From Modicisalibacter xianhensis (GTDB lineage: Bacteria; Pseudomonadota; Gammaproteobacteria; Pseudomonadales; Halomonadaceae): a stretch of DNA of 64,000 bases. Of this stretch, positions 35,425-43,890 are shown in pieces (position 1 is the first letter of the stretch; every line of letters starts with the position of its first letter). Location of the stretch: assembly GCF_900113605.1 (NCBI RefSeq), contig NZ_FOPY01000002.1, positions 1-64,000 of the forward strand. Reading direction: 5' to 3'. Both the position numbers and the translations under genes were made by a program. The notes below the pieces were generated by a model that ran no database searches, was not told the origin of the DNA, and worked only from the letters and a program-made list of their open reading frames with translations.

Positions 35425-36623
35425 CCACGCCCGATTTCGATCTGATCTTGGTGGGCGGCGGCCTGGCCAATGGCCTGATCGCGCTGCGCCTCAAGCAGGC
35501 GCGTCCTGCGCTGCGTCTGCTGATGCTGGAACGCGATGCGCGCCCCGGCGGCAATCACACCTGGTCATTCCATGATGGTGACCTCGACGATGCCCAGCAT
35601 GCCTGGCTGGCACCGTTGATCGGCTGCCGCTGGCCGAGCCATCGGGTAATCTTTCCCCAACGCACGCGCCAGCTGCGCGGTGGTTATGCCAGCATCTTCT
35701 CGGCGGATTTCGCCCGGGCGCTGGAAGACGCACTCGGCAACGACCTATGGGCCGATACTCGTGTCGAGTCGGTGCAGCCCACCCGGGTGACCCTGAGCGA
35801 TGGACGCACCCTGCAAGCTGGTGCTGTGATCGATGGACGCGGTGTCGACCCCAACCCGCACGTGGCGCTGGGCTACCAGGCCTTTCTCGGCCAGGAAGTC
35901 CGCCTGGCGCGCCCGCATGGCCTGACGCAGCCCATCCTGATGGACGCCAGCGTTGCCCAGAGCGACGGCTACCGCTTCGTCTACGTGCTGCCGTTCAGTG
36001 CCGACACGCTGCTCATCGAGGATACCCACTATGTCGACGGCCCCCAGGCCGATGAAGCCACGTTGCGCGCGCATGTCGAAGCCTATGCTCGGGCCAGCGG
36101 CTGGCAGATCCAAGAGGTGCTTCGCGAGGAACGCGGCGTGCTGCCGATCACCCTGGCTGGCGACATCGATGCTTTCTGGCGCGGCGCCGACGGTCAACCA
36201 CGCAGCGGCCTACGCGCCGGGCTGTTCCATCCCACCACCGGCTACTCGCTGCCCCACGCCGCACGCCTCGCCGAGCAGATTGCCAGGCTTGACGACCTGA
36301 GCGCGCCGGCGCTGTTCACCGCCATCCGCGACACGGCCGAGCGGGAATGGCGCCGTCAGGGATACTTCCGCCTGCTCAACCGCATGCTGTTCCTGGCCGG
36401 ACGGGCCGACCAGCGCTGGCGCGTCATGCAGCGTTTCTACGGCCTGCCGGAGCCGCTCATCGAGCGCTTTTATGCTGGCCGGCTCACGGCAGCCGACAAG
36501 CTGCGCATCGTCGTCGGCAAACCGCCAGTACCCATAGGCGAGGCTGCGCGGGCCGTGCAACTCACCCATCCCCGGCATATCGCCTCGCACCAGCGTTCCC
36601 ATCAGCTCAGGAGCCGTCCATGA
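35421..36623 (+). CDS. crtY: Lycopene beta-cyclase
   Basis: Flavoprotein cyclase of 400 residues that closes both ends of lycopene to beta-carotene. The dinucleotide-binding N terminus reads DLILVGGGLANGLIALRL. The conserved GGNHTWSFHD, QPILMDASV, LIEDTHYVDG (IEDT motif) and FHPTTGYSLPHA segments identify CrtY. Its ATGA start overlaps the crtX stop, and its stop overlaps the crtI start in the same way. Confidence 0.92.
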   Translation: MTTPDFDLILVGGGLANGLIALRLKQARPALRLLMLERDARPGGNHTWSFHDGDLDDAQHAWLAPLIGCRWPSHRVIFPQRTRQLRGGYASIFSADFARALEDALGNDLWADTRVESVQPTRVTLSDGRTLQAGAVIDGRGVDPNPHVALGYQAFLGQEVRLARPHGLTQPILMDASVAQSDGYRFVYVLPFSADTLLIEDTHYVDGPQADEATLRAHVEAYARASGWQIQEVLREERGVLPITLAGDIDAFWRGADGQPRSGLRAGLFHPTTGYSLPHAARLAEQIARLDDLSAPALFTAIRDTAEREWRRQGYFRLLNRMLFLAGRADQRWRVMQRFYGLPEPLIERFYAGRLTAADKLRIVVGKPPVPIGEAARAVQLTHPRHIASHQRSHQLRSRP

Positions 36624-38113
36624 CCCAACCCAAGCGTGCCGTAGTGATCGGTGCCGGTTTCGGCGGCCTGGCCCTGGCCATCCGCTTGCAGGCCGGTGGC
36701 TACCAGACCACCCTGCTAGAGAAGCGCGACAAGCCCGGCGGGCGAGCCTATGTCTATGAGGACAACGGTTTCGTCTTTGACGCGGGCCCCACGGTAATCA
36801 CCGATCCGTCCGCGCTGGAAGAGCTTTTCACGCTGGCCGGAAAGCGCCTTGAGGATTATGTCGAGCTACTGCCGGTCACGCCGTTCTATCGCCTGTGCTG
36901 GGAAGACACGCCCGCCTTCGATTACGTCAACGACCAGGCCGAACTCGAACGCCAGATCGCCGAGCGCAATCCTGAAGATGTGGAAGGCTACCGGCAGTTC
37001 CTCGACTATTCCCGCGCCGTGTTCGAGGAGGGCTATCGCAAGCTCGGCGCCGTGCCGTTCCTGTCGTTTCGCGACATGGCGCGCGCCGGGCCGCAACTCG
37101 CCAGGTTGCAGGCCTGGAAAAGCGTCTACGCCATGGTGTCGCGTTTCGTCAAGGATGAGCACCTGCGCCAGGCGTTTTCCTTCCACTCACTGCTGGTGGG
37201 CGGCAACCCCTTCGCCACGTCGTCGATCTACACCCTCATCCACGCCCTGGAGCGCGAATGGGGCGTGTGGTTTCCGCGCGGCGGCACCGGCGCGCTGGTG
37301 CGCGGCATGGTCCGGCTGTTCGAGGATCTCGGCGGCCAGCTCGAACTCAACGCCCCGGTGAGTCGCATCGAGGTCAGCAATGACCGTGTCAGCGGCGTCA
37401 GCGTCGAGGACGGCCGCCATTTTCCAGCCGACGCCCTGGCCTCGAATGCCGATGTCATGCACACCTATGGCCAGTTGCTCGGCACGCACCCACGCGGTAT
37501 CAGCCAGGCCCGCACGCTGGGCCGCAAGCGCTTCAGCATGTCGCTGTTCGTGATCTACTTCGGCCTCGACACGCCACCGCCCGACGGCCTGGAACACCAC
37601 ACGGTGTGCTTCGGCCCGCGCTACCGCGAGCTGATCGAGGACATCTTCAACGGCGAGACGCTGGCCGACGACTTCTCGCTCTATCTGCATGCGCCGTGCG
37701 TCACCGACCCCTCGCTGGCCCCGCCCGGCTGCAGCGCGCACTACGTGCTCGCACCTGTGCCGCATCTGGGCAAGGCCCCCATCGACTGGAGTGTCGAAGG
37801 GCCGCGCTACCGCGACCGCATCCTCGAGTATCTCGAACAGCACTACATTCCCGGCCTGCGCGAGCATCTGGTGACCTGCCGCCACTTCACGCCCGAGGAT
37901 TTCCGCGACGAACTCAACGCCCACCTGGGCTCGGCGTTTTCGCTGGAGCCCATCCTCACCCAGAGCGCCTGGTTCCGCCCGCATAACCGCGACGCGCGGA
38001 TCGACAATCTTTACCTGGTGGGTGCCGGCACCCATCCCGGCGCCGGCGTGCCGGGCGTGATCGGCTCGGCCAAGGCCACGGCTGGCCTGATGCTGGAGCG
38101 CCTCGACGCATGA
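36620..38113 (+). CDS. crtI: Phytoene desaturase (lycopene-forming)
   Basis: FAD-dependent desaturase of 497 residues that converts phytoene to lycopene in four steps. The FAD motif is VIGAGFGGLALAIRLQ (about residues 9-24), then KRDKPGGRAYVYED and FDAGPTVITDPS. The C-terminal signature is NLYLVGAGTHPGAGVPGV. The ATG at 36620 is chosen because it overlaps the crtY stop in an ATGA pair and has an AGGAG site 8 bp upstream. Confidence 0.94.
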   Translation: MTQPKRAVVIGAGFGGLALAIRLQAGGYQTTLLEKRDKPGGRAYVYEDNGFVFDAGPTVITDPSALEELFTLAGKRLEDYVELLPVTPFYRLCWEDTPAFDYVNDQAELERQIAERNPEDVEGYRQFLDYSRAVFEEGYRKLGAVPFLSFRDMARAGPQLARLQAWKSVYAMVSRFVKDEHLRQAFSFHSLLVGGNPFATSSIYTLIHALEREWGVWFPRGGTGALVRGMVRLFEDLGGQLELNAPVSRIEVSNDRVSGVSVEDGRHFPADALASNADVMHTYGQLLGTHPRGISQARTLGRKRFSMSLFVIYFGLDTPPPDGLEHHTVCFGPRYRELIEDIFNGETLADDFSLYLHAPCVTDPSLAPPGCSAHYVLAPVPHLGKAPIDWSVEGPRYRDRILEYLEQHYIPGLREHLVTCRHFTPEDFRDELNAHLGSAFSLEPILTQSAWFRPHNRDARIDNLYLVGAGTHPGAGVPGVIGSAKATAGLMLERLDA

Positions 38114-39048
38114 GCGAACCAACCGACGTCAATGACCTGGCACGCCATGCCACCCAGACCATCCAGACCGGTTCGAAGAGCTTCGCCACCGCTTCGCAAT
38201 TATTCGATCCCGCCACGCGGCGCAGCGCCGTGATGCTCTACGCCTGGTGCCGCCACTGCGACGATGTGATCGACGGTCAGGAATTGGGATTCGGCCAGGC
38301 CGAGGGCGAGCGTGCCGACGCGTCCTGCCTGGCCGAGCTACGCGCAACGACCCGGCGTGCCTATGCTGGCGAGACGATGGAAAGCCCGCCGTTCGCCGCT
38401 TTCCAGCAGGTTGCCCTGACCCACCGCATCCCCGAGCGCTACCCCATGGATCACCTCGACGGCTACGCCATGGATGTGCAGCATCACCGTTACGAGACGC
38501 TCGAGGATACGCTGACCTATTGCTACCGCGTCGCTGGCGTGGTCGGCGTGATGATGGCCATGGTCATGGGCGTGCGCGACGCGCCGACCCTCGACCGCGC
38601 CTGCGACCTGGGGCTGGCTTTTCAATTGACCAATATCGCCCGCGACATTGTCGAGGATGCAAGCATCGGCCGTTGCTATCTGCCCGCAGAATGGCTGCAC
38701 GAAATGGACATCCCGGCAGACGAGGTTGCCGACCCGAGCCATCGCGATGCCTTGGCCGGCCTGGCCGCCCGCCTGGTCGACCTGGCGGAGCCCTACTATC
38801 AATCGGCCAAGGGTGGGCTGAATGCGCTACCGCCACGCTCGGCCTGGGCCATCGCCACGGCGCACGGAGTCTATCGGGAAATCGGCATCAAGGTGAAGGC
38901 ACAAGGCGCCCGAGCGTGGGATACGCGGGTTTCGACCAGTCGAGCCGACAAGCTACGCCTGCTGGCCCAGGGCTCGGCGATGGCGTTGCGCTCACGGGTC
39001 GGCACGCCCGAGCCGAGACCGCCCGGGCTGTGGACACGACCGCACTGA
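38110..39048 (+). CDS. crtB: Phytoene synthase
   Basis: Squalene/phytoene synthase of 312 residues that condenses two geranylgeranyl diphosphates to phytoene. The Asp-rich motifs are HCDDVIDGQ near residue 52 and NIARDIVEDA near residue 177, with KSFATASQLF near the N terminus and RCYLPAEWL following. It overlaps the crtI stop by 4 bp and is the last rightward gene; crtZ converges 19 bp beyond its stop. Confidence 0.93.
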   Translation: MSEPTDVNDLARHATQTIQTGSKSFATASQLFDPATRRSAVMLYAWCRHCDDVIDGQELGFGQAEGERADASCLAELRATTRRAYAGETMESPPFAAFQQVALTHRIPERYPMDHLDGYAMDVQHHRYETLEDTLTYCYRVAGVVGVMMAMVMGVRDAPTLDRACDLGLAFQLTNIARDIVEDASIGRCYLPAEWLHEMDIPADEVADPSHRDALAGLAARLVDLAEPYYQSAKGGLNALPPRSAWAIATAHGVYREIGIKVKAQGARAWDTRVSTSRADKLRLLAQGSAMALRSRVGTPEPRPPGLWTRPH

Positions 39049-39067
39049 ACTCCTGGCGTCTGGGCCC

Positions 39068-39577
39068 CTAGCGATCGTCCTGACGCTTCAACGCTCCACC
39101 ATGCAGGTCGCGCAATTGACGTTTCAGGGTGCTCACCGGCGGCGCAATCAAGAAACCGAACGACACGCAGCCGTCCTTGCCATGCACGGCATGGTGCATG
39201 CGATGGGCCTGGTAGAGGCGCTTGAGATAGCCGCGGCGAGGCACATAGCGAAACGGCCAGCGCTGATGCACCAGGCCGTCGTGGGCGAGAAAATACAGAA
39301 AACCGTAAGCAGTCATGCCGGCGCCGATCCATTGAAGCGGATACCATCCCGCCGTACCCAACGCGATCAGGGCAATCGCAATACCGGCGAAGACCACGGC
39401 ATACAAGTCATTCTTCTCGAACCAGCCGCTACGCTCGGGCGAGTCGTGTGGCTCATGATGCGAGCGATGCCACGCCCAGCCCCAGCCATGCATGATGTAC
39501 TTGTGAGCGAACCAGGCGAACGCCTCCATGCCGGCCACCGTCAGCATGACGATCAAGATATTCAGGACATAGCTCAT
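39068..39577 (-). CDS. crtZ: Beta-carotene 3-hydroxylase
   Basis: Di-iron membrane hydroxylase of 169 residues that makes zeaxanthin from beta-carotene. Four His clusters are visible: HKYIMH, HRSHHEPH, HDGLVH and HRMHHAVHGKD. About four membrane segments are present. It has its own promoter region and converges on crtB, the same arrangement as in Pantoea. The upstream region shares a TGTACA-type element with the crtE/fni gap. Confidence 0.94.
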   Translation of the reverse strand: MSYVLNILIVMLTVAGMEAFAWFAHKYIMHGWGWAWHRSHHEPHDSPERSGWFEKNDLYAVVFAGIAIALIALGTAGWYPLQWIGAGMTAYGFLYFLAHDGLVHQRWPFRYVPRRGYLKRLYQAHRMHHAVHGKDGCVSFGFLIAPPVSTLKRQLRDLHGGALKRQDDR

Positions 39578-39603
39578 CGATCTCGCTCCCGGCCTTGGCA
39601 GGA

Positions 39604-39626
39604 CACTGTACCGCTACTGTACAAGC
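39604..39626 (-). promoter_or_regulatory. Candidate operator upstream of crtZ
   Basis: Read leftward, GCTTGTACAGTAGCGGTACAGTG carries two GTACAG units 11 bp apart, and its first nine bases match the element between crtE and fni (CTTGTACA, then a GTA unit after 7 bp). It ends 27 bp before the crtZ start codon, a position where a bound protein could block transcription. Confidence 0.4.
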
Positions 39627-39681
39627 TCACACGGTACTTCGACAGGACAAACCCGCAGAGTTTCATTTTCTCGCTGTACAT

Positions 39682-39706
39682 AAAAACCGCCGCCCGAAGG
39701 CGGCGG
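39682..39706 (-). terminator. Rho-independent terminator of mmsA
   Basis: Read leftward, an 8-bp GC stem (CCGCCGCC and GGCGGCGG) capped by a TTCG tetraloop is followed by TTTTT (39686-39682). It lies 29 bp after the mmsA stop codon. Confidence 0.9.
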
Positions 39707-39734
39707 AAGGGAGGCATTCCAGAGGGGTGGCAAC

Positions 39735-41234
39735 TCAACCCATCGAAATCGTGCTGTTGATACCGCTGGAGACGTTCTCGGGCTCGAACCAACGCGCGGT
39801 GACGGTCTTGGTCTGGGTCCAGAAGGCGATGGCCTGCTTGCCGTTGGGGCCGAGATCGCCAAGCTTGGAGGCACGCGACCCGGTGAAGCTGAAGTAGGCC
39901 ACCGGTACCGGGATCGGCACGTTGATGCCGACCTGACCGACATCGATGTCGCTTTCGAAGCGCTTGGCCGCCCACCCCGAATTGGTGAATATCGCCGTGC
40001 CGTTGCCGTTGGGGTTGGCGTTGATGAACTCGATGGCGTCGTCCAGCGTCTCGACACCTGCCACGCACAGCACCGGGCCGAAGATCTCCTCCTTGTAGAT
40101 GGTCATGTCGGCGGTCACGTCACTGAAGATGGTCGGGCCGACGAAGTTGCCGTCCGGGTAGCCTTCCACTTGAATGTCGCGGCCATCCAGCGCCAATGTC
40201 GCGCCTTCGCCCTCCCCCGTGTCGATCAGTTGCAACACGCGATCGCGTGCCGCCGGTGAGACCAGCGGACCGAGATCAGCGTCGCGCTGGGTGCCGGGGC
40301 CGACCTTCATGGCGCGGGATTTTTCGACGATCTCGTCGAGCCATTGCCGGGCCTCGCCCACCAGCACCAGAACCGAGTTGGCCATGCAGCGCTGCCCGGC
40401 GGCGCCGAAGGCCGATCCGAGAATGTTGTTGATGGCCTGGCTGCGGTTGGCGTCGGGCATGATCACGCAGTGATTCTTGGCGCCCATCATGGCCTGCACG
40501 CGCTTGCCCGCCTTGCCGGCCCGCTCGTGAATCAGGGTACCGATGCGCGTCGAACCGATGAACGACAGCGCCTTGATGTCGGGGTGGTCACACAGCCGGT
40601 TGGCCACGTTCGGGCCACCGTGCACCACGTTGAGCACCCCGGCAGGTACGCCGGCCTCGTGAGCCAGCTCGACCAGGCGCATGGTCGAGGATGGGTCCTG
40701 TTCGGAGGGCTTGAGCACGAAGGTGTTGCCCGTAGCGATGGCCAGCGGGAACATGAAACACGGCAGCATCACGGGGAAGTTGAAGGCGGTGATGCCGGCT
40801 CCCACGCCCAACGGCTGGTTCAGCGAATAGACATTGACGTCGCTGGCGGCGTTCTCGGCGATCTCGCCAAGCTGCAGCGTGGTGATCGAGCAGGCGTGCT
40901 CGACCACTTCCAGGCCACGCCCCACCTCGCCTTCGGCGTCCGGCAGGGTCTTGCCGTGCTCCTCGGTGATCAGCGAGGCGATCTCGGCGGTGTGCTCTCG
41001 GATCAACGCCTGAAACTTGAGCATGATGCGCATGCGCTTGGCCAGCGGTACCTTGCGCCAGGTCTTGAAGGCTGCCTTGGCACTGGCCACGGCACGGTCG
41101 ACCTCCTCGACGGTACAGAACGGCACGCGCGCCACGACTTCCTGGGTGGCCGGGTTGATCACGTCGCGCCATTCCCCTGACTGCGAGGGAACGGGCTGAC
41201 CATCGATGTACAGGGAAACATTTCGGACGGACAT
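39735..41234 (-). CDS. mmsA: Methylmalonate-semialdehyde dehydrogenase (CoA-acylating)
   Basis: Aldehyde dehydrogenase of 499 residues that oxidises methylmalonate- or malonate-semialdehyde to propionyl- or acetyl-CoA, used in valine, inositol or beta-alanine breakdown. The catalytic Cys is in [13 protein letters not shown], where the family has Cys-Met, and the cofactor segment is [16 protein letters not shown]. The ATG at 41234 is chosen because GAGGAG lies upstream and the start [12 protein letters not shown] is family-typical. A LysR gene is divergent to it, and a strong terminator follows it. Confidence 0.9.
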   Translation of the reverse strand: MSVRNVSLYIDGQPVPSQSGEWRDVINPATQEVVARVPFCTVEEVDRAVASAKAAFKTWRKVPLAKRMRIMLKFQALIREHTAEIASLITEEHGKTLPDAEGEVGRGLEVVEHACSITTLQLGEIAENAASDVNVYSLNQPLGVGAGITAFNFPVMLPCFMFPLAIATGNTFVLKPSEQDPSSTMRLVELAHEAGVPAGVLNVVHGGPNVANRLCDHPDIKALSFIGSTRIGTLIHERAGKAGKRVQAMMGAKNHCVIMPDANRSQAINNILGSAFGAAGQRCMANSVLVLVGEARQWLDEIVEKSRAMKVGPGTQRDADLGPLVSPAARDRVLQLIDTGEGEGATLALDGRDIQVEGYPDGNFVGPTIFSDVTADMTIYKEEIFGPVLCVAGVETLDDAIEFINANPNGNGTAIFTNSGWAAKRFESDIDVGQVGINVPIPVPVAYFSFTGSRASKLGDLGPNGKQAIAFWTQTKTVTARWFEPENVSSGINSTISMG

Positions 41235-41357
41235 GGTGGCGGCTCCTCGTTCGTTGTCTTTGTTGGTGTGCCCGTGCATGGCGAAATGCAGCGGTGGCAA
41301 TTCTTCGAGTCTAGTCAGAGGGCGAATTGACAGACAACCGGCAGCGCAGCACATTGC

Positions 41358-41375
41358 TTGTGCATGAATGCACAA
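41358..41375. promoter_or_regulatory. Perfect dyad in the mmsA/lysR gap
   Basis: TTGTGCAT-GA-ATGCACAA is an 18-bp perfect inverted repeat lying 11-28 bp before the preferred lysR start codon and about 125 bp before the mmsA start. The location fits an autoregulatory LysR site that could also control mmsA. Confidence 0.45.
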
Positions 41376-41385
41376 GGCTGACGAC

Positions 41386-42321
41386 ATGCTGGACTGGCAG
41401 GATATCCAGATTTTTCTCGAAGTGGCACGCTGCGAGCGCCTGACCGATGCCGCCCGTCGCCTGGGGCTGGATCACTCCACCCTGTCGCGTCGCGTCCGCC
41501 GCTTCGAGAAGCAACTCAACACCCAACTGTTCGAACGCAGCACGCGGGGCTACCGGCTCACCGAGGCCGGACAGCGCCTGCTCGGGCATGCCGAGGAAAT
41601 GGCCCGCCACGCCATCGACGCCCGCGAGACGCTGGCCGACCAAAATCATCAGGTCAGCGGCCAGATTCGCCTGGGTGTCACCGAAGGTTTCGGCACCTGG
41701 GTGATCGCGCCGCTACTGGCCGCCTTCTGCGAGCGTCATCCCGGCATCACCGTGGACTTGCTGGCCCTGCCGCGCATGATCAACCTCAGCCGTCACGAGG
41801 CGGACCTGGCGATCACGCTGGACCGGCCGACCAGCCAGGGACTGGTGGTATCGCGATTGTGCGATTATGCACTGCGCCTGTATGGCAGCCAGGGCTACCT
41901 ACAGCGTCACGGCACGCCCCGGTCGCTGGCCGACTTGTCCCACCATCGCCTGATCGGCTACGTCGACGACCTGATCTTCAGTGAGCAGCTCAACTACCTG
42001 GTGCCCTTGCTCGGCGCGGAGTCCGGCCACGGCGCGCCGGCCCATTTCAGCCTGCGCAGCACCAGCGTCTCGACCCAGTGCAGCGCCACACGCCACGGCG
42101 CCGGCCTGGCCATCCTGCCCTGCTTCATGGCCTCGGGCTGCAAGGACCTGGTCGGGGTGCTTAACGACAAAGTGGAAATCCACCGCCAGTTCTGGATCGT
42201 GTCGCGCCAGGAACAGCGCCAGCTTGCCCGGGTCAGGCTACTGTGGGAGTTCCTGCGCGACGCCGGCGAGCGCAACCGCGAATTCCTGATGGGTGAATCG
42301 GCCGAACTGGTCGTGCCCTGA
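41386..42321 (+). CDS. LysR-family transcriptional regulator
   Basis: Regulator of 311 residues. The N-terminal DNA-binding region is [25 protein letters not shown], with a second helix in [16 protein letters not shown]. An effector-binding domain follows. Divergent placement against mmsA suggests control of semialdehyde or amino-acid catabolism. The ATG at 41386 is used because AAGG lies 9 bp upstream and it gives the typical LysR start; the earlier ATG at 41368 lies inside the dyad. Its stop codon abuts that of selO. Confidence 0.85.
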   Translation: MLDWQDIQIFLEVARCERLTDAARRLGLDHSTLSRRVRRFEKQLNTQLFERSTRGYRLTEAGQRLLGHAEEMARHAIDARETLADQNHQVSGQIRLGVTEGFGTWVIAPLLAAFCERHPGITVDLLALPRMINLSRHEADLAITLDRPTSQGLVVSRLCDYALRLYGSQGYLQRHGTPRSLADLSHHRLIGYVDDLIFSEQLNYLVPLLGAESGHGAPAHFSLRSTSVSTQCSATRHGAGLAILPCFMASGCKDLVGVLNDKVEIHRQFWIVSRQEQRQLARVRLLWEFLRDAGERNREFLMGESAELVVP

Positions 42322-43797
42322 TCACGTTCCGCAGAACGTCCGGAACACCTGCTCGCTGGGTTCGGCCGGCAGCGTATAAGACTCACGGCCGGGCTGCTCC
42401 TCGAACGGCCTGGCCAGCACCTCGCGCAAGGCCTCGAAGGGTGCGAAGTCACCTTCGTAAGCCGCCGACAGCGCTTCCTCTACCTTATGGTTGCGCGGGA
42501 TGTAGAGCGGATTGACCGCCCGCATGCGTGCGGCAATGGTCGGGGGCTCGGCATCTTCACGCACCAGCCGCGCCTGCCACTGTTCCAACCAGGCCTCCAG
42601 CGGCTCGCTGCGCTCGAAGAGTTCAAACAGTGCCGGCCGGGCCTCGGCGGATTCGGCCACGTCGGCCAGCAGGCGAAAACTCAGGGTGAAGTCGGCACGT
42701 CCGGCCTGCAGAGCCTCAAGCAGCGAATCGGCCAGTTCGCTGTCGCCCTCCTCGTGCTTCGCCAGGCCGAGCTTGGCGCGCATCACCGCGAGCCACTCGG
42801 CACCGTACTGGTCGGGATAGGCCTCGATGACCTGGGTGGCGCGTTCGACGGCACGCTCCTGCTCGGTATCGATCAGCGGCAGCAGCGTTTCGGCAAAGCG
42901 CGCCAGGTTCCACTGGATGATGCCCGGCTGGTTGCCATAGGCATAACGCCTGCCCTCGTCGATGGAGCTGAACACCGTGCGCGGGTCGTAGGCTTCCATG
43001 AACGCGCAGGGGCCGAAGTCGATGGTCTCGCCGGACACCGCCGTGTTGTCGGTATTCATCACCCCATGAATGAAGCCCACGCCCATCCAGCGCGCGACCA
43101 GCGCCGCCTGACGCGCCTGCACCGCTTCCAGCAGGCCCAGATAGCGCTCACCCTCGGGGCGTTCGCTCAGCTCCGGAAAGTGGCGCTCGATGACGTGATC
43201 GGCCAGTTCGCGCACGCCCTCGATGTCACCACGCGCAGCGAAATACTGAAACGTCCCCACGCGGATATGGCTCGACGCCACCCGCGTGACGACTCCACCG
43301 GGCTCGGGCACCCGGCGCACGACACGCTCGCCGGTGGTGACTGCGGCCAGCGCCCGCGTGGTCGGGATACCCAAGGCATGCATCGCCTCGCTGACTAGAT
43401 ATTCGCGCAGCACCGGCCCCAGCGGTGCACGGCCGTCGCCGCCACGCGAGAACGGCGTACGCCCGGCGCCCTTGAGGTGAAGATCGCGCAGCCGTCCATG
43501 CCGGTCGGTAACCTCACCGAGCAGCACGGCGCGGCCGTCGCCCAGCCGCGGCACGAAGTTGCCGAACTGATGGCCGGCATAGGCCATGGCCAGCGGCTCG
43601 GCCCCCGGCGGTACCGAGTTGCCCGAGAACCAGGCCGCCGCCTGCCCGGCATCGAAGGCCTCGATGTCGAAGCCGAGCTCCTCGGCCAGCGGGCGGTTGA
43701 AGGCGACCAGTTCGGGCGCCTTCACGGGAACGGGGTCGAAGCGTTCAAAGAAACGCTCCGGCAGTCGTGCATAGTGCAACGAAAACGCGGGAAACAT
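42322..43797 (-). CDS. selO: Protein adenylyltransferase SelO (YdiU)
   Basis: Pseudokinase-fold enzyme of 491 residues that transfers AMP from ATP to protein side chains; in E. coli it responds to oxidative stress. Recognisable features are HYARLPERFFERF at the start, AYAGHQFGNFVPRLGDGRA, LKGAGRTPFSRGGDGRAP for nucleotide binding, GVMNTDNTAVSGETIDFGP at the active site, and the C-terminal FCGT with the conserved Cys that is selenocysteine in vertebrates. The ATG at 43797 follows a GGAG site and fits family length. It is read in the same direction as the next gene upstream. Confidence 0.92.
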   Translation of the reverse strand: MFPAFSLHYARLPERFFERFDPVPVKAPELVAFNRPLAEELGFDIEAFDAGQAAAWFSGNSVPPGAEPLAMAYAGHQFGNFVPRLGDGRAVLLGEVTDRHGRLRDLHLKGAGRTPFSRGGDGRAPLGPVLREYLVSEAMHALGIPTTRALAAVTTGERVVRRVPEPGGVVTRVASSHIRVGTFQYFAARGDIEGVRELADHVIERHFPELSERPEGERYLGLLEAVQARQAALVARWMGVGFIHGVMNTDNTAVSGETIDFGPCAFMEAYDPRTVFSSIDEGRRYAYGNQPGIIQWNLARFAETLLPLIDTEQERAVERATQVIEAYPDQYGAEWLAVMRAKLGLAKHEEGDSELADSLLEALQAGRADFTLSFRLLADVAESAEARPALFELFERSEPLEAWLEQWQARLVREDAEPPTIAARMRAVNPLYIPRNHKVEEALSAAYEGDFAPFEALREVLARPFEEQPGRESYTLPAEPSEQVFRTFCGT

Positions 43798-43890
43798 CGC
43801 AACTCCAGCGGCATCCAGCCGAATGACGAATGACATCCTGTCCCGATCAGCGTAGGCCATGCCCGGCAAGGATGCCGGCAGGAAACAGGA

